A DNA stretch of 64,000 nucleotides, taken from the NCBI GenBank assembly GCA_020912385.1, contig CP087206.1, positions 496,001 to 560,000 on the forward strand. The letters are read 5' to 3'. How positions within the stretch are numbered: the first letter of the stretch is position 1; the number at the start of each line of letters is the position of its first letter. This DNA is from Neofusicoccum parvum. Taxonomy: Eukaryota; Ascomycota; Dothideomycetes; Botryosphaeriales; Botryosphaeriaceae. The position numbers and the translations under genes were made by a program. The notes under the pieces were generated by a model that saw nothing but the letters and a program-made list of their open reading frames with translations, was not told the origin of the DNA and searched no databases. Positions 1-10,133 of the stretch are shown one piece after another.

Positions 1-1902
1 CCTTCGAGATCCCGACCGCAGCGCGGGCAAAGCTTCTCGTTTTTCGGCAGCATGGGGGCGACGCCGTCGCGGACAAAGTCGGTGCGCGAATCAAGAACGC
101 CCAGGACACGGTCGCGTCACGCATCCGTCGAGAGGGACGCTGGCTTGATGTCGCCACCGCCTGAAGACGATATGGTCAAGGTCTCGTCGAAGGCTGCAAA
201 GCTGATGGGCATGGACTTCGGCGGTGGGAGACCCGAGAAACTTAGCAGACGTCACACGACTAGGGAATCGCGTCGCAAGACAAGAGGCCCGCCCGACCCT
301 TATGGTATCGACGACGACATCGTCATGGTGGACGGTGCGGACGCTCCGCCTTCTGCTTCAAGAGATCCTTCAAGGAGGCGCAAGCATAAGTCACGCGGAA
401 TTGACCCTGTGGTCGGCGATGACCCAATCATTGTTGACGCCACGGCCGCCGTTCCTGACGATGGACCTGAGGTTGTTACGGGTCCGGATGACATGGCATT
501 CGTCGAGAAACCTCGACGCTCGGGAACCAAGCGCGAGAGGCGTGAGCATGTTGAGAGTCCTCCCAAGAAGGCAGGCGGTGGTCTCATGGGCATGTTCGGT
601 CTTGGCTTGAAGAAGAAGGATGTGGCCTCTGACTACGATGACCGGCGTCACCGGAGTGTTCGCGGTGGCGACGACGGAAGTAGGCGTAAGCGGTCTTCCG
701 CGAGGACTGCGGAAGATGATTACGCCAAGCGTCTGCGTCGGGAAAACCGTAAGCTTCACTCACGTCATCCATCAGACGAGGGTGCCCCTGAGGGTCCTCC
801 CGATGATGTTCTCGACGATGCAGTGCCTGTCCTAGATGGCGATATGCCACCTGAGGTTGACGAGGCTGAGGCCGAGGCCCGGAGAGCGGAGAGACGTGCC
901 AGGAAAGCAGAGAAAGAAGCTCGCGCCATCGACGAAGAGGAAGCCAAAGCTGCACGGAGGCGCGAACGTAAGCGTGGTCTAGACAAGCACGAGGAGCGCA
1001 AGCTCAAGGAGCGCGAAGCCAAGGACCGCCGTGTGCGCGAAGAGCAGGAAGCCGAAGCCAGACGGGCGGAAGAAAAGCGCCAACGGCGAGCCGCCAGGGA
1101 AGAACGCAAGGCCGCAGAGCGCGCTGCCGCCGAGGCAGATCTGGCTGGCGCTCAGGACGTAGAGCCCGACCGCGCCGACCGCCGCGCCAGACGTCGCGAT
1201 CGCGTAGGTGGTGAGATGGACCCGCCATCCCGTCACCACAGCTCCCACCGCCCGGCCAATGAGCGGCGCCGCTCGCACCGCGATGACGACGCGGAGCGTC
1301 GCCGCCGTCACGAGGAGCGCAAGTTAAGGCGCGAGGGCCGCACCCCCAGGGACAAGCCTTCCGCCCGCCCCCATGACCATCCGATGGATTACTTCGACCC
1401 GCTCAACTCCCACCCGGTGGTCGACATGCCCGTTCCCCCGCCGCCACCCGCGGCGGCCTACCCGAGCCACTCGAACAATGGCAGCGACAAGACGCGGAGC
1501 TGGGTCGACCAGATCAACGCCGAGCCCCCGCTGCCGCCGCCCCTCGAGGGTACCATCCTCGACCCGGCGCCTCCGATGGACCCGGCGGCCGCGGCGGCCT
1601 TCGATCCCCTCGAGGAGGAGGCGCGGCGCGAGCGGCGCAGCAGGGCGAAGCGCGACTCGAAGATGATGGACGACGACGGCGGCGGGAGGCGGCGGCGGCG
1701 CAAGGACGAGAGCGGGGTGGTGAGGAGCAGCGACGGGAGCGGGGACGGGAAGAGCAGGCGGAGGAAGGAGGCGGGGATGGGGCTGTTCGGCGAGGATTCG
1801 GGGATGGGGGTGAGGACGTGGGATGGGCGGCCGGTGGAGCGGCCGAAGAACGAGAAGAGGGGGAGCAGCTGGTTGAAGAATCTGAAGTTTGGGGGCTTTT
1901 GA
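1..1902 (+). CDS. Highly charged low-complexity protein, 5' end outside the window (partial)
   Basis: The frame is open from base 1 through the ATG at 52 to the TGA at 1900-1902, so the true start is probably upstream; 616 residues follow the first visible Met. The protein is dominated by Arg, Lys, Glu and Asp. A long alanine/arginine/glutamate stretch at about residues 270-370 looks like a single alpha helix or coiled coil. Proline-rich patches follow near residues 460-470 and 495-520, then a basic tail ending in a short Trp/Leu/Phe-containing motif (SSWLKNLKFGGF). No catalytic motif is visible. I do not recognise the family; it could be the disordered C-terminal tail of a larger scaffold protein. 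Coding in this frame is likely because it stays open for over 1.9 kb. Confidence 0.7.
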   Translation, partial: PSRSRPQRGQSFSFFGSMGATPSRTKSVRESRTPRTRSRHASVERDAGLMSPPPEDDMVKVSSKAAKLMGMDFGGGRPEKLSRRHTTRESRRKTRGPPDPYGIDDDIVMVDGADAPPSASRDPSRRRKHKSRGIDPVVGDDPIIVDATAAVPDDGPEVVTGPDDMAFVEKPRRSGTKRERREHVESPPKKAGGGLMGMFGLGLKKKDVASDYDDRRHRSVRGGDDGSRRKRSSARTAEDDYAKRLRRENRKLHSRHPSDEGAPEGPPDDVLDDAVPVLDGDMPPEVDEAEAEARRAERRARKAEKEARAIDEEEAKAARRRERKRGLDKHEERKLKEREAKDRRVREEQEAEARRAEEKRQRRAAREERKAAERAAAEADLAGAQDVEPDRADRRARRRDRVGGEMDPPSRHHSSHRPANERRRSHRDDDAERRRRHEERKLRREGRTPRDKPSARPHDHPMDYFDPLNSHPVVDMPVPPPPPAAAYPSHSNNGSDKTRSWVDQINAEPPLPPPLEGTILDPAPPMDPAAAAAFDPLEEEARRERRSRAKRDSKMMDDDGGGRRRRRKDESGVVRSSDGSGDGKSRRRKEAGMGLFGEDSGMGVRTWDGRPVERPKNEKRGSSWLKNLKFGGF

Positions 1903-2577
1903 GGTGGGGGGTTCTTTTTTTTTTCTTTTCTTCTTGTTTCGGTGAGCTGCATGGGATTGGTGGGTATATGCATGGGAAGGAGTATCAGAGGGGTCGGGCA
2001 TGCATGGCGAGGGGAGTGCGACGGGGAGAATTTGCATGGCCATGGGAGTAGCAGCAGCATTTTTTCCCTTTTTGTTTTCTGGTTTCTACTTTTTGTTTTC
2101 TTTGGATGGTCGCGGGCCAACTACCACGCCCTGGAAGTTCGGTTGGAGGGAACGAGATTACGACTGAGATGACGGTGGGAGGATGGAGGGTGCTGGAAGC
2201 GCGCGACCTTTTTTTCTTCCATCTCCTTTGAGGGGTTGGTCATCATGAGCGCGTTTACGAAAGAGACGATATGATGATACCCTGGAATGATACTGTACGT
2301 ATGTAGGCTGTTAGTTCGGCTTTGCGATGAATGCACGAGAATGGTCACGGTCGCATGAGTTTGATCTGATGCTGTGGTCTGTATCTGGTGTTTCCCTAAT
2401 CGGGCTGTCATAATTGCCTGAGGCACGGATGCTTGGCGTTGGCGGGCGGGTGGTCAGTGCTCCTCGCGCTCGGCCGGAGAAAATGGCGGAAGTGACGCTG
2501 ACAGCCAACGAGCTCCACCTACCTCGTCCTCTGCCACCCCAATTCCTCAACACCCCCTCTCGCCGCAGAAACTCGCC
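1903..2577. other. Intergenic region, 3' flank of the charged-protein gene and promoter of the stomatin-like gene
   Basis: T-rich runs follow the upstream stop (1911-1930 and 2060-2100), as expected for a 3' UTR. A pyrimidine-rich stretch runs directly up to the ATG at 2578. No further gene was found. Confidence 0.5.
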
Positions 2578-3997
2578 ATGGCTCCCGCCGCCGAGCTGAT
2601 CCGCTCAGCCGCACCGGGCATGGCTCGCGCGCTCCGCGTCAGCGCCGCCGCCCGCCCGCACGCAGCAGCACGCACCCTCGCCGCACCGCTCGCGCGCTCG
2701 CCGGCCGCCGCCCTTGGCCACGCCCGCGGCTTCACCAACTTCCCGCAGAGCTCGTCGGCGTCGGGCGGGGCGCCGCCCAGCATCTTCGGGCTGCCGTCGG
2801 CGGGCGGGCCGTCGTCGTCGTCGCCGACGTCGTACTTCCAGCGGCCGAGCCTGCCAGCCAACACCATCGTCCGCTTCGTGCCGCAGCAGACGGCGTGGAT
2901 CGTCGAGCGCATGGGCAAGTTCAACCGGATACTGCAGCCGGGCCTGGCGGTGCTGATCCCGTTCCTGGACCGGATAGCGTACGTCAAGAGCTTGAAGGAG
3001 GCGGCCATCGAGATCCCGAGCCAGAGCGCCATCACCGCGGACAATGTGACGCTGGAGCTGGACGGGGTGCTGTACACGAGGGTTTTTGATGCGTACAAGG
3101 CCAGGTGAGTTTGGTTGCGGGAGGGGGCGTCCAATTGGGGGGAGAGCGTCGCTGGGAGTGCTAATGCGGGAGGGATGACGCAGCTACGGAGTCGAGGACG
3201 CCGAGTACGCCATCTCGCAGCTGGCGCAGACGACGATGCGGTCGGAGATCGGGCAGCTGACGCTCGACCACGTGCTGAAGGAGCGCGCGAACCTGAACGC
3301 GAACATCACGGCGGCCATCAACGAGGCGGCGCAGGACTGGGGGGTGACGTGCCTGCGCTACGAGATCCGGGACATCCACGCGCCGGCGCCCGTCGTCGAG
3401 GCCATGCACCGGCAGGTCACGGCGGAGCGCAGCAAGCGCGCGGAGATCCTGGAGAGCGAGGGCCAGCGCCAGAGCGCCATCAACATCGCGGAGGGCCGCA
3501 AGCAGAGCGTCATCCTGGCGTCGGAGGCGCTGCGGGCCGAGCAGATCAACATGGCGAGCGGTGAGGCCGAGGCCATCCTGCTGAAGGCGCAGGCCACGGC
3601 CGCGGGCATCGACTCGGTGGCGCGAGCCATCGAGCAGGGCCAGAGCAGCGCCCAGAGCGCCGTCAGCCTCAAGGTCGCGGAGCAGTACGTCGACGCGTTC
3701 GGCAGGCTGGCCAAGGAGGGCACGGCGGTCGTGGTGCCCGGCAACGTCGGCGACATTGGCGGCATGATCGCGACGGCCATGTCGGTGTACGGGAAAGTCT
3801 CGGAGGGCAACGCGAAGAACGTGGCGGCCAAGATGCTGGGGAACGGGCAGCAGCAGCAGGACAGCGAGTTCCCGGGGTCGGCGGCGTCGGAGCGCGCGCA
3901 GGAGATTGAGAGGGAGGCGCGGGAGATCAGGGAGCAGGCGGATGACGTGCAGAAGAGCGTGCTGGAGAGCTTCGAGAACACGACGCAGAAGAGGTAA
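2578..3997 (+). CDS. Mitochondrial stomatin-like protein (SLP-2 type, SPFH/prohibitin superfamily)
   Basis: Two exons, 2578-3104 and 3184-3997, encode 446 residues. The 79-nt intron has GTGAGT, a CTAAT branch site and CAG, and the join restores a continuous stomatin sequence across DAYKA/SYGVEDAEYA. The first ~60 residues are rich in Ala, Arg and Ser with no acidic residue after position 6, a plausible mitochondrial presequence. The SPFH core follows, with VPQQTAWIVERMGKF, then RSEIGQLTLDHVLKER and the RQVTAERSKRAEILESEGQR helix typical of stomatin/SLP-2. A coiled-coil C-terminal tail (EIEREAREIREQADDV) closes it. Family members organise inner-membrane protein and cardiolipin domains; that role is inferred from family, not seen here. 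Confidence 0.93.
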
Positions 3998-4772
3998 AGT
4001 GCTTCTTCGGTGGGGAACGGGGAACAGGCATTACTGTAAGCATCGGGAAGGGAATTCTTTTTTTGCTTGTTCGACTTTTTGGGAATCCAACACAAAAGCA
4101 GAAAGGCGGGTGGATGGACGGGTCGAACATCTCAAACAGCATGGCGTTATGATAAAGCGAGAGCATTGTATCTGTACAGGAAAGGGCAGGGGGCTCTCTT
4201 CATTTAGGTTTCTGATTCACTACTCAGTACGGAGGGAGGACGGCCGGACAGGGCTGTCGTTGAATGGATGGGGGTTTCCACTCTTGAATGAGGCTGTCCA
4301 ACGCGCCAGAGGGTGAGGATAAGGTGAGGACGGCGGTCCAACGGTGTTCTGTGCGTGATTAATTCTCCGTCGAGGGTGAAATGTGACCAGTCCTGCATTT
4401 GCACGGGGCGGGACTGGATCCGCCGGCGCGAATGGGAGCTTCCTCGGAGCGCAAGTGATTAGCTGGAGTGCTGGAGTGCTGGAGCTGGGATTGGGGGCTA
4501 GGCAAGGTGCTTCATGCACGCTGGTGGAGTCCACGTAGGTAGGCGGGCCCACCCTCCAGCCCCTCCCCAGCAGCGGCAGATCTGATGGAGGGGTATTTTA
4601 TCACGACGTCCCGTCGTCGTCTGAAGAATGCAGCGCGGCTAGACGCAGACGTGACGAGCGAGCCGCGTTATTTTTTATTTTTTTTTATTTTCCGACACGG
4701 CCAGGAGCCGACCGCCTTCCGCTCCCGCTTCCGGGCGATCTCGAGCGAGATTGTCCATAAGAACCGGCGACG
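3998..4772. other. Intergenic region with short tandem repeat and A/T-rich promoter tract
   Basis: No gene seen. An 8-nt unit (GTGCTGGA) is repeated imperfectly at about 4463-4489. A long T-dominated tract lies at 4667-4691, roughly 80-100 nt before the ATG of the next gene, and could be a nucleosome-excluding promoter element. Confidence 0.45.
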
Positions 4773-6401
4773 ATGGTCGACGTCTACGACGTCCGGCGGA
4801 GGTGCGCCCAAGCGACCGCCATCGCCGACGCCGCCGCCCAGGCTCTGCAGCCGCCGCCCCGCCACCATACAGACCTCAAGAGCTACAACCACCATCCCCA
4901 GCACCACGGCAAGGGCCAGCGCTACCCGCCCGCCACGGCCACGGCACCATCGACGACGGCGACGGCGTACAGCAACAACACAGCCACGCCGCTGCGCGCC
5001 GACAACACCTTCCTGAAGATGACGAACGCGACGTCCAGCTACCCGCTGTACATCAAGAACGTGCCCTACGCGACCGCGTCGAGGCTGCAGACGCTGGATA
5101 TATGTCTGCCGCGTCCGCTGAGCGAGAGCCCGGCTGACGCCGTCTGGGTGGTGTAAGTTGATTGTCTTTTTGTTGCTCTCGTTTTTCTTCTTTTTTTTTT
5201 TTCCTTCGTCCTCGTTCCTGCTCGCTGTTTGCGCGAGTCGAGCTCCGCTTCCGCTTCCGCTTCCGCTTCCGTGTTTTGTGCGAGCGTGGATTTACAACAC
5301 CACTGCTTTTGTGTGCCGTTTTCAGAGGTGCTCGTGCTGTTGCATTGGTTTCCTAGTACTTTCCACACTGTCCTCGTTGTTGTTCTCCCGCGACTCCTCT
5401 GCTCCGCCATCCTTGCACCTTGAAGATGCATCTCCCTGTCAACTTTCCACCTCTGCTCCTCCACTCATCCCTGCAATTTATATCGACGTCTCGCACCGTC
5501 CTCCACCCCGGCTAACACAACCTCCCACAGCTACATCCACGGCGGCGCCTGGCGCGACCCCCTCGTCACCTCGGCCTCCATCTACCCCGCCCTCACCCAG
5601 CTCCTCTCCTCCTCGACCCCCTCCTCGCACGGCACCACCCGCCCGCTCACCCACATCGCCGGCTTCGCCTCCATCAACTATCGCCTCTCACCCTACCCGC
5701 AACACCCGACCTGCCCCTCCCTCTCGCCGACCACCTCCATCCCCGCCCGCCACGAGGGCCGCAACGCCACGCACCCGACGCACGTGCACGACGTGGCGAC
5801 GGCGCTGCGCTGGCTGCGCGCCGAGTACGGCGTGGGCGGCCGGGGCGCGGCGCTGCCGACGCGCGACTACGTGGTGGTGGGCCACAGCTGCGGCGCGACG
5901 CTGGCGTGCCAGCTGCTCGACGGCTGGCTGGCCGACGAGGACCCCGCCGCCATGGAGGCGCCCGTCGGCGTCGCGGGGCTGTGCGGGATTTACAACCTGC
6001 CGCTGCTGGCGGAGAACCATGCTGGCGTCCCTGCCTACGAGGAGTTTCTGCAGGCGGCGTTTGGTGGTGATGAGAGCGTTTGGTTGCGGGCTAGTCCGAC
6101 GCAGTTGGGTGATGCGTATGGTGCGGGTAGGTGGCCGCGGGGTAGGGTTGTGGTGCTGGGGGCGAGTCCGGAGGATGAGTTGGTGGAGGGGATGCAGAGG
6201 GATGTGATGGTGAAGGCGTTGGAGGAGAGGGGGTGGGTGGTGGGTGAGGGGGCTGAGGGGAGCGGGAGGGAGTTGGTGGTGTTGGGGATCGAGGGCGAGC
6301 ATGATGATGCGTGGAGGGAGGGGAGGGGGTTGGCGAGGGCGGTGGAGTGCGTGGTGGGGAGGTTGTTTGGCGTGGGCGGGAAGCAGGGAGGGTTCTTTTA
6401 G
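4773..6401 (+). CDS. BNA7: Kynurenine formamidase (BNA7-type alpha/beta hydrolase)
   Basis: Hydrolyses N-formylkynurenine to kynurenine and formate in tryptophan breakdown and de novo NAD synthesis. Exons 4773-5152 and 5531-6401 give 416 residues; the 378-nt intron (GTAAGT..CACAG) joins WVV to YIHGGAWRDP. The HGGAW oxyanion motif is at residues 130-134, followed by SINYRLSPYPQHP. The nucleophile elbow GHSCGA puts the catalytic Ser at 246. SPEDELV and GEHDDAW near the C-terminus supply the expected Asp and His. The first 82 residues are low-complexity and His/Pro-rich. An in-frame Met at 5019, just before the conserved YIKNVPYATASRLQTLD segment, may be the real start. No neighbouring gene belongs to the pathway. 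Confidence 0.9.
5243..5271 (+). repeat. Hexanucleotide microsatellite (GCTTCC)n in the BNA7 intron
   Basis: About four and a half tandem copies of a CTTCCG unit lie inside the 378-nt intron. A T-run and pyrimidine-rich sequence precede it (5180-5215). Likely length-variable; no function is evident. Confidence 0.8.
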
Positions 6402-6754
6402 GTAGTGGTGGTGGATGGAGAGGGCGTTCTTGCAGATGGCTGGGACACGGAGAAAGGAGTTTGAAGAAGGAGACCTCGTGATGGGACTTGTCTTTGAATA
6501 TGATGTTTTCCACTGGCAGAGCCTTTCTGCCATGTGTACTTGTTCTTCTCTGGTGTAGTTAATGATTCGCAAAGGTGCCTACTTTCTCGACCCCGCATAA
6601 CTTTATTTTGACCCTTCTCTATTAGTAGTAGTTGTAGCACACGCTTCATGTATGGCCATACCGGAAACACTTGTATTAGCCCATCCTCCTTCACTTACCC
6701 TCTTCGAGCGCTTACCCGAGTAGTCAATGGTGAAGGTAATGGTGAAGGAGAGTA
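6402..6754. other. 3' flank between BNA7 and hairpin repeat A
   Basis: No gene seen. This is A/T-richer sequence between the BNA7 stop and the hairpin. GTGAAGG is repeated at 6730-6749, just before the hairpin. Confidence 0.4.
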
Positions 6755-6833
6755 GGGAGTTGAAGCCGTCATCCGGATGGGATTTCTTCCATTTCCACTG
6801 CACATTCACGTCCGGATGACGGCTTCAACTCCC
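6755..6833. repeat. Hairpin repeat copy A: perfect 23-bp inverted repeat with 33-nt loop
   Basis: Bases 6755-6777 and 6811-6833 are perfect reverse complements (23 of 23), separated by 33 nt. The inner arm TTGAAGCCGTCATCCGGA and the loop block CACTGCACATT recur, with changes, in copies B (8394-8532) and C (22187-22265). It lies 67 nt past the stop codon of the orphan gene on the minus strand, so it is probably transcribed in its 3' UTR. MITE-like, but no target-site duplication is obvious to me. Confidence 0.88.
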
Positions 6834-6900
6834 CAATAACATATCACAAATTCCTTCACAGCACTCTGATTGTTCTCCAGATCAACTCCATTAATTTAAA

Positions 6901-8115
6901 TCAATACTCAATGTAAGGATCACTCATCAGAGTTCCCACCGAGTGTACCCACACCTTTCCCTCACAGGCCTTCTGGAACCCCCACTCGGCTTCCCTGGAC
7001 CCGAAGACCCATTGGATCGCCTTGATTTGGACGCCATCCCTCTCAATTGTGAGAACGTCTGAATCCTTGATTCCCGCTGGCTCTCTGATATTTTCATACT
7101 TGCAATTCTTTCCCGAGGCGATGTTTCCAATGAGAAGATCCTGGTTCTCAAGCCACTCCATCTCAATCGGTAAGTATTCTCCCCTTCTGGAGTGCCAGAT
7201 CAGGGACTTCCACTCATCAGTAGGCCTGGATTGATCTCCGTAGCAGAGGTAATGCACGGATATGCTCTTGATGAACACATCTGGCACTGCGATCTGAATA
7301 ATCCGGATCTCAGAGATATGTTGCTTGTGCTTCCTCCAGCACGCGTACCTGTCTGCAGTCTCCTTCTGAGGCGTAAAGTAGCCAACTGCCACTGTTCCAG
7401 AGAAGTCGCCCGGGCACACCCGAACTGCGGATAGGCTGATGGCGTGCGTGATAGGGTCGTCGAACCTCGCAGCTTTTGCTTTGTCGCACACATGCCAGAT
7501 CATGTGGTGGCCTGGGAGTGATTCTAGCCTGGGAGTAAAAGGCGTCTCCTGGTTGCGCCCTGTCTTCCTGAACCCCTGAATACGAGCCTGAGCTGCCCGG
7601 AGATCTTCATCAAGGCTGGCTAGAGCGTTGTAGTTCGATTCAATCGATTCGAGTACCCAGTGTTTGCAGGAAGCCGTGTACCTGATGTCCTCGAACTCGG
7701 GCATCATAATGGAGTGGATAAGCTCATGGTTGATGCCAAGCACCCTCAGACATTCGTGCCAGTCGTCGGTGCTGCTGGTAGCATCAGGAAACGGGTGCAG
7801 TTCGACATGGGCAACGGCAAAGTCGATGAAGTCGTCATCCATGCCGGCTGGCTTCGTGATAAAGCGGCGCCAGATATCTGCGGCCACGTCGTTGGTGAAA
7901 CCAATGAATTCATAAGTTTCCCTGCTCTTTAGAGCATCCGGAATCATAATTTGATCCGCTACTTTGCTCGGTGATGACCCTGACGAAGATGAGAAAATAG
8001 AGATAGAAAGCTTCCGCTTATCGTTCTGTGCGGGCGATAGAAGTCCTTCCAACTCCAGAAATTTTGCGGCCTCCTCGGGAACAACCAAGCGGTTGTGGTC
8101 AACGGGTTCAGACAT
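6901..8115 (-). CDS. Intronless orphan protein with an ADP-ribosyltransferase-like sequence block
   Basis: Single open frame from ATG at 8115 to the stop at 6901, 404 residues, no signal peptide or membrane segment. I do not recognise a named family. Residues about 205-280 contain MIWHVCDKAKA, then DFSGTVAVGYFT, ADRYACW and EIRIIQIAVP. This order (His-bearing strand, Tyr-bearing strand, helix with YA, strand) recalls the H-Y-E layout of the ADP-ribosyltransferase fold; Glu 313 in RGEYLP might be the last member. That reading is inference from pattern only. By eye the gene has lower GC than its neighbours and lacks introns. It lies between two inverted copies of a hairpin repeat (6755-6833 and 8394-8532), which suggests accessory or mobile origin. 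Confidence 0.75.
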   Translation of the reverse strand: MSEPVDHNRLVVPEEAAKFLELEGLLSPAQNDKRKLSISIFSSSSGSSPSKVADQIMIPDALKSRETYEFIGFTNDVAADIWRRFITKPAGMDDDFIDFAVAHVELHPFPDATSSTDDWHECLRVLGINHELIHSIMMPEFEDIRYTASCKHWVLESIESNYNALASLDEDLRAAQARIQGFRKTGRNQETPFTPRLESLPGHHMIWHVCDKAKAARFDDPITHAISLSAVRVCPGDFSGTVAVGYFTPQKETADRYACWRKHKQHISEIRIIQIAVPDVFIKSISVHYLCYGDQSRPTDEWKSLIWHSRRGEYLPIEMEWLENQDLLIGNIASGKNCKYENIREPAGIKDSDVLTIERDGVQIKAIQWVFGSREAEWGFQKACEGKVWVHSVGTLMSDPYIEY

Positions 8116-8393
8116 ATTTGTGTCTGCTCAGGATGGGTTCGTGGGTTGGGCGACGGAGAAGAGTGGAGTGGAGAGAATTGGGGGTTGAACGTCTCTTTAT
8201 ATGAGGAGCTTGTTACGATTGCAGCCTTGACTGCTGGCCCATCGCCACGAGTGACGTTTTGGCTGGAGTCTGCGTATAGTTCAATTGCGATTTTTCCTCG
8301 TCCAGAGTTTAGCGTAACTGTCTTGTTCTGGAACGAACCAGAATGAGTTCCGCCAATTTTCTGTTCTCCTCCAAGCTTGGATAGCACCATACG

Positions 8394-8532
8394 AGGTCGG
8401 TTCGGATAGTATTGCAACACGTGGGCAGCTGAAGCATTCATCCGGACACAAATGTGCAGTGAGAGGAATGTCAATCCCGTCTGGATGAATGCTTCAGCTG
8501 CCCACGTGTTGCAATACTATCCGAACCGACCT
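8394..8532. repeat. Hairpin repeat copy B: 53-bp inverted repeat with 33-nt loop
   Basis: Bases 8394-8446 and 8480-8532 are reverse complements with one mismatch in 53, separated by exactly 33 nt. The inner 20 bp of the stem match copy A at 17 of 20 positions. The loop matches copy A's loop in the opposite orientation, including an identical 11-nt block (CACTGCACATT on the minus strand). The outer 33 bp of the stem are unique to this copy. It stands 279 nt upstream of the orphan gene and 255 nt upstream of the next gene. As RNA it would fold into a long near-perfect hairpin. Confidence 0.92.
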
Positions 8533-8786
8533 TGTACGCTCTTCACCGTGGCTACCAAAGTCTGGCCCAACTACGTAATATAGCCCAGTTCTATTCTCAA
8601 CAACAGACGCACCTACCCACGTGGCAGGAACCACCTGCTGGTTTCGGAGACCCGTCCCATGGCTGCACAAAACTGGATTCCTCTGGACCCTCCCGTCTCT
8701 CTAGCCACGGTGATCTGCAACCACAGCTCAACATCCGTCCAACAACAACTATTTCAAACAACCATTCTTTATCGTATACGCCCACC

Positions 8787-10133
8787 ATGCCGTTTGCCTA
8801 CCCCGACCTCCCCGGCCGAAGCGGCACATCTCCACGGCCCCGGCCGCCGCCACCACCATCCTCACCATCCCGAGGCCGCACCCGCACCCGCTCCCAAACG
8901 CGCCCGCGCTCCCGCTCGCGCTCCAGACAACCCACCACACCCCTCACCTCCACCGCCCCCCTGCTATCCACCCCAGGCGTCCAGCACATCCAGCTCTCGC
9001 CGCCCTCCCACAAGCCGCGGCAGCTGGCGCACCTGACGCACGCCCTGACCGCGACGCCCAGCCCCCCGCCACCGCCGTCCGCGGCCACGCTCGACCTGTG
9101 CCGGCAGTGGCGGCACGGGCAGTACCGGCCGGCGCCGCACCAGACGCACCACTGCGGCGCCGCGCTCGGCTGGGCGTCCGCGTACGCGTCGGCCGACCGC
9201 AGCGCCGCCGCCGAGCCGCTCATGGACAAGGCGTGGCGCGCCCGCTGGTCCTGCGTCACCGGCGGCGTGACTGCTGGCTTCGCGCCTGCCGCACACGTGC
9301 CCGAGCACCTGCCGCCGCGGCCGGAGTTCACGTACGGCTTCACCGGGTCGGCGTTCGGCGCGGCGCAGCGCGCGGTCGTGGATGGGCTGCCCGACGCGAC
9401 GAGGGTGCTGGAGGTTGGGCGTGAGCCGCTGTTTCCGTTCTTCTTCCAGGCGTGGGTCGATGATGGGGGGAGCAGGAGGGAGGCGGAGGTCGAGATGGCG
9501 AGGGCCGGGGTGGCGGCGGTGAGGGCGTTGAGGGAGTTTTATGCCGCGTGTGGGGTGGAGGAGGTGGATGTGGTGGATACCGTTGTTTTTTCGGCCGTGG
9601 TGAGTCCGGAGATGTGCAGGGTTTTTGTGCACTGGGCGGGGGAGGCGCCGGAGTCAGGGAGGGTGCAGTATGAGGTGGATAAAATGTGTATGGCGATGAT
9701 GGAGGATGCAAACGGGGTGGAGAATATAAGAAGGGTGTTTGAGAAGATGAAGCGGTGGGCGATGGATGTGAGGTTGGAGAGATTGAAGGAGGTGGTGGAT
9801 TACGCGGATGATTTGGCTTTGAGGGCGAACCTTAGAGAGATGGAGATGGCATACGAGGAATCGTTAAAGAATTTGGAAGCTACCAAATCAAGGGGGGAGA
9901 CGGCGAGTAACGGCCCTTACGAGAGTGAAGAGAAGGGAGAAGTAGAGTTCGCAGATACCGCTATAGCAGAAAGGAAGGACTCGGTGGCCCTTCCTGATGT
10001 TGACAAAGCGGGCAAGATTGAGGCCGTTAGGCAAAGCGTGGAAGAACATGGTGTGGAGGCAGACACTCCTCGGTTCCTTCCGCAAACCCCGATGATTCCG
10101 CCACCAAGCATGTCTCTGAACGACATTCCTTGA
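8787..10133 (+). CDS. Uncharacterised fungal protein, possibly DUF7924-like
   Basis: Single exon of 448 residues. I take the ATG at 8787: the frame is open further upstream but has no ATG there. Residues 1-65 are Arg/Pro/Ser-rich and look disordered. A central domain (about residues 70-300) has PLFPFFFQAWVDDGG, an alternating Ala/Arg helix, then VDTVVFSAVVSPEMCRVFVHWAGE. This strand-helix-strand order ending in VHW resembles fungal DUF7924-type proteins, a restriction-endonuclease-like fold in my recollection; I hold this loosely. A charged helical region and an acidic C-terminal tail follow. The gene begins just beyond hairpin copy B, which would lie in its promoter. Confidence 0.72.
   Translation: MPFAYPDLPGRSGTSPRPRPPPPPSSPSRGRTRTRSQTRPRSRSRSRQPTTPLTSTAPLLSTPGVQHIQLSPPSHKPRQLAHLTHALTATPSPPPPPSAATLDLCRQWRHGQYRPAPHQTHHCGAALGWASAYASADRSAAAEPLMDKAWRARWSCVTGGVTAGFAPAAHVPEHLPPRPEFTYGFTGSAFGAAQRAVVDGLPDATRVLEVGREPLFPFFFQAWVDDGGSRREAEVEMARAGVAAVRALREFYAACGVEEVDVVDTVVFSAVVSPEMCRVFVHWAGEAPESGRVQYEVDKMCMAMMEDANGVENIRRVFEKMKRWAMDVRLERLKEVVDYADDLALRANLREMEMAYEESLKNLEATKSRGETASNGPYESEEKGEVEFADTAIAERKDSVALPDVDKAGKIEAVRQSVEEHGVEADTPRFLPQTPMIPPPSMSLNDIP

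Noticed and set aside
5158..6207. 349-residue open frame crossing the BNA7 intron
   Set aside because: Wrong frame relative to the HGGAW and GHSCGA motifs, and it begins inside the intron.
8532..8786. 5' extension of the gene at 8787 to 8532
   Set aside because: The extension has no ATG (it would begin at TTG) and would start inside hairpin copy B.
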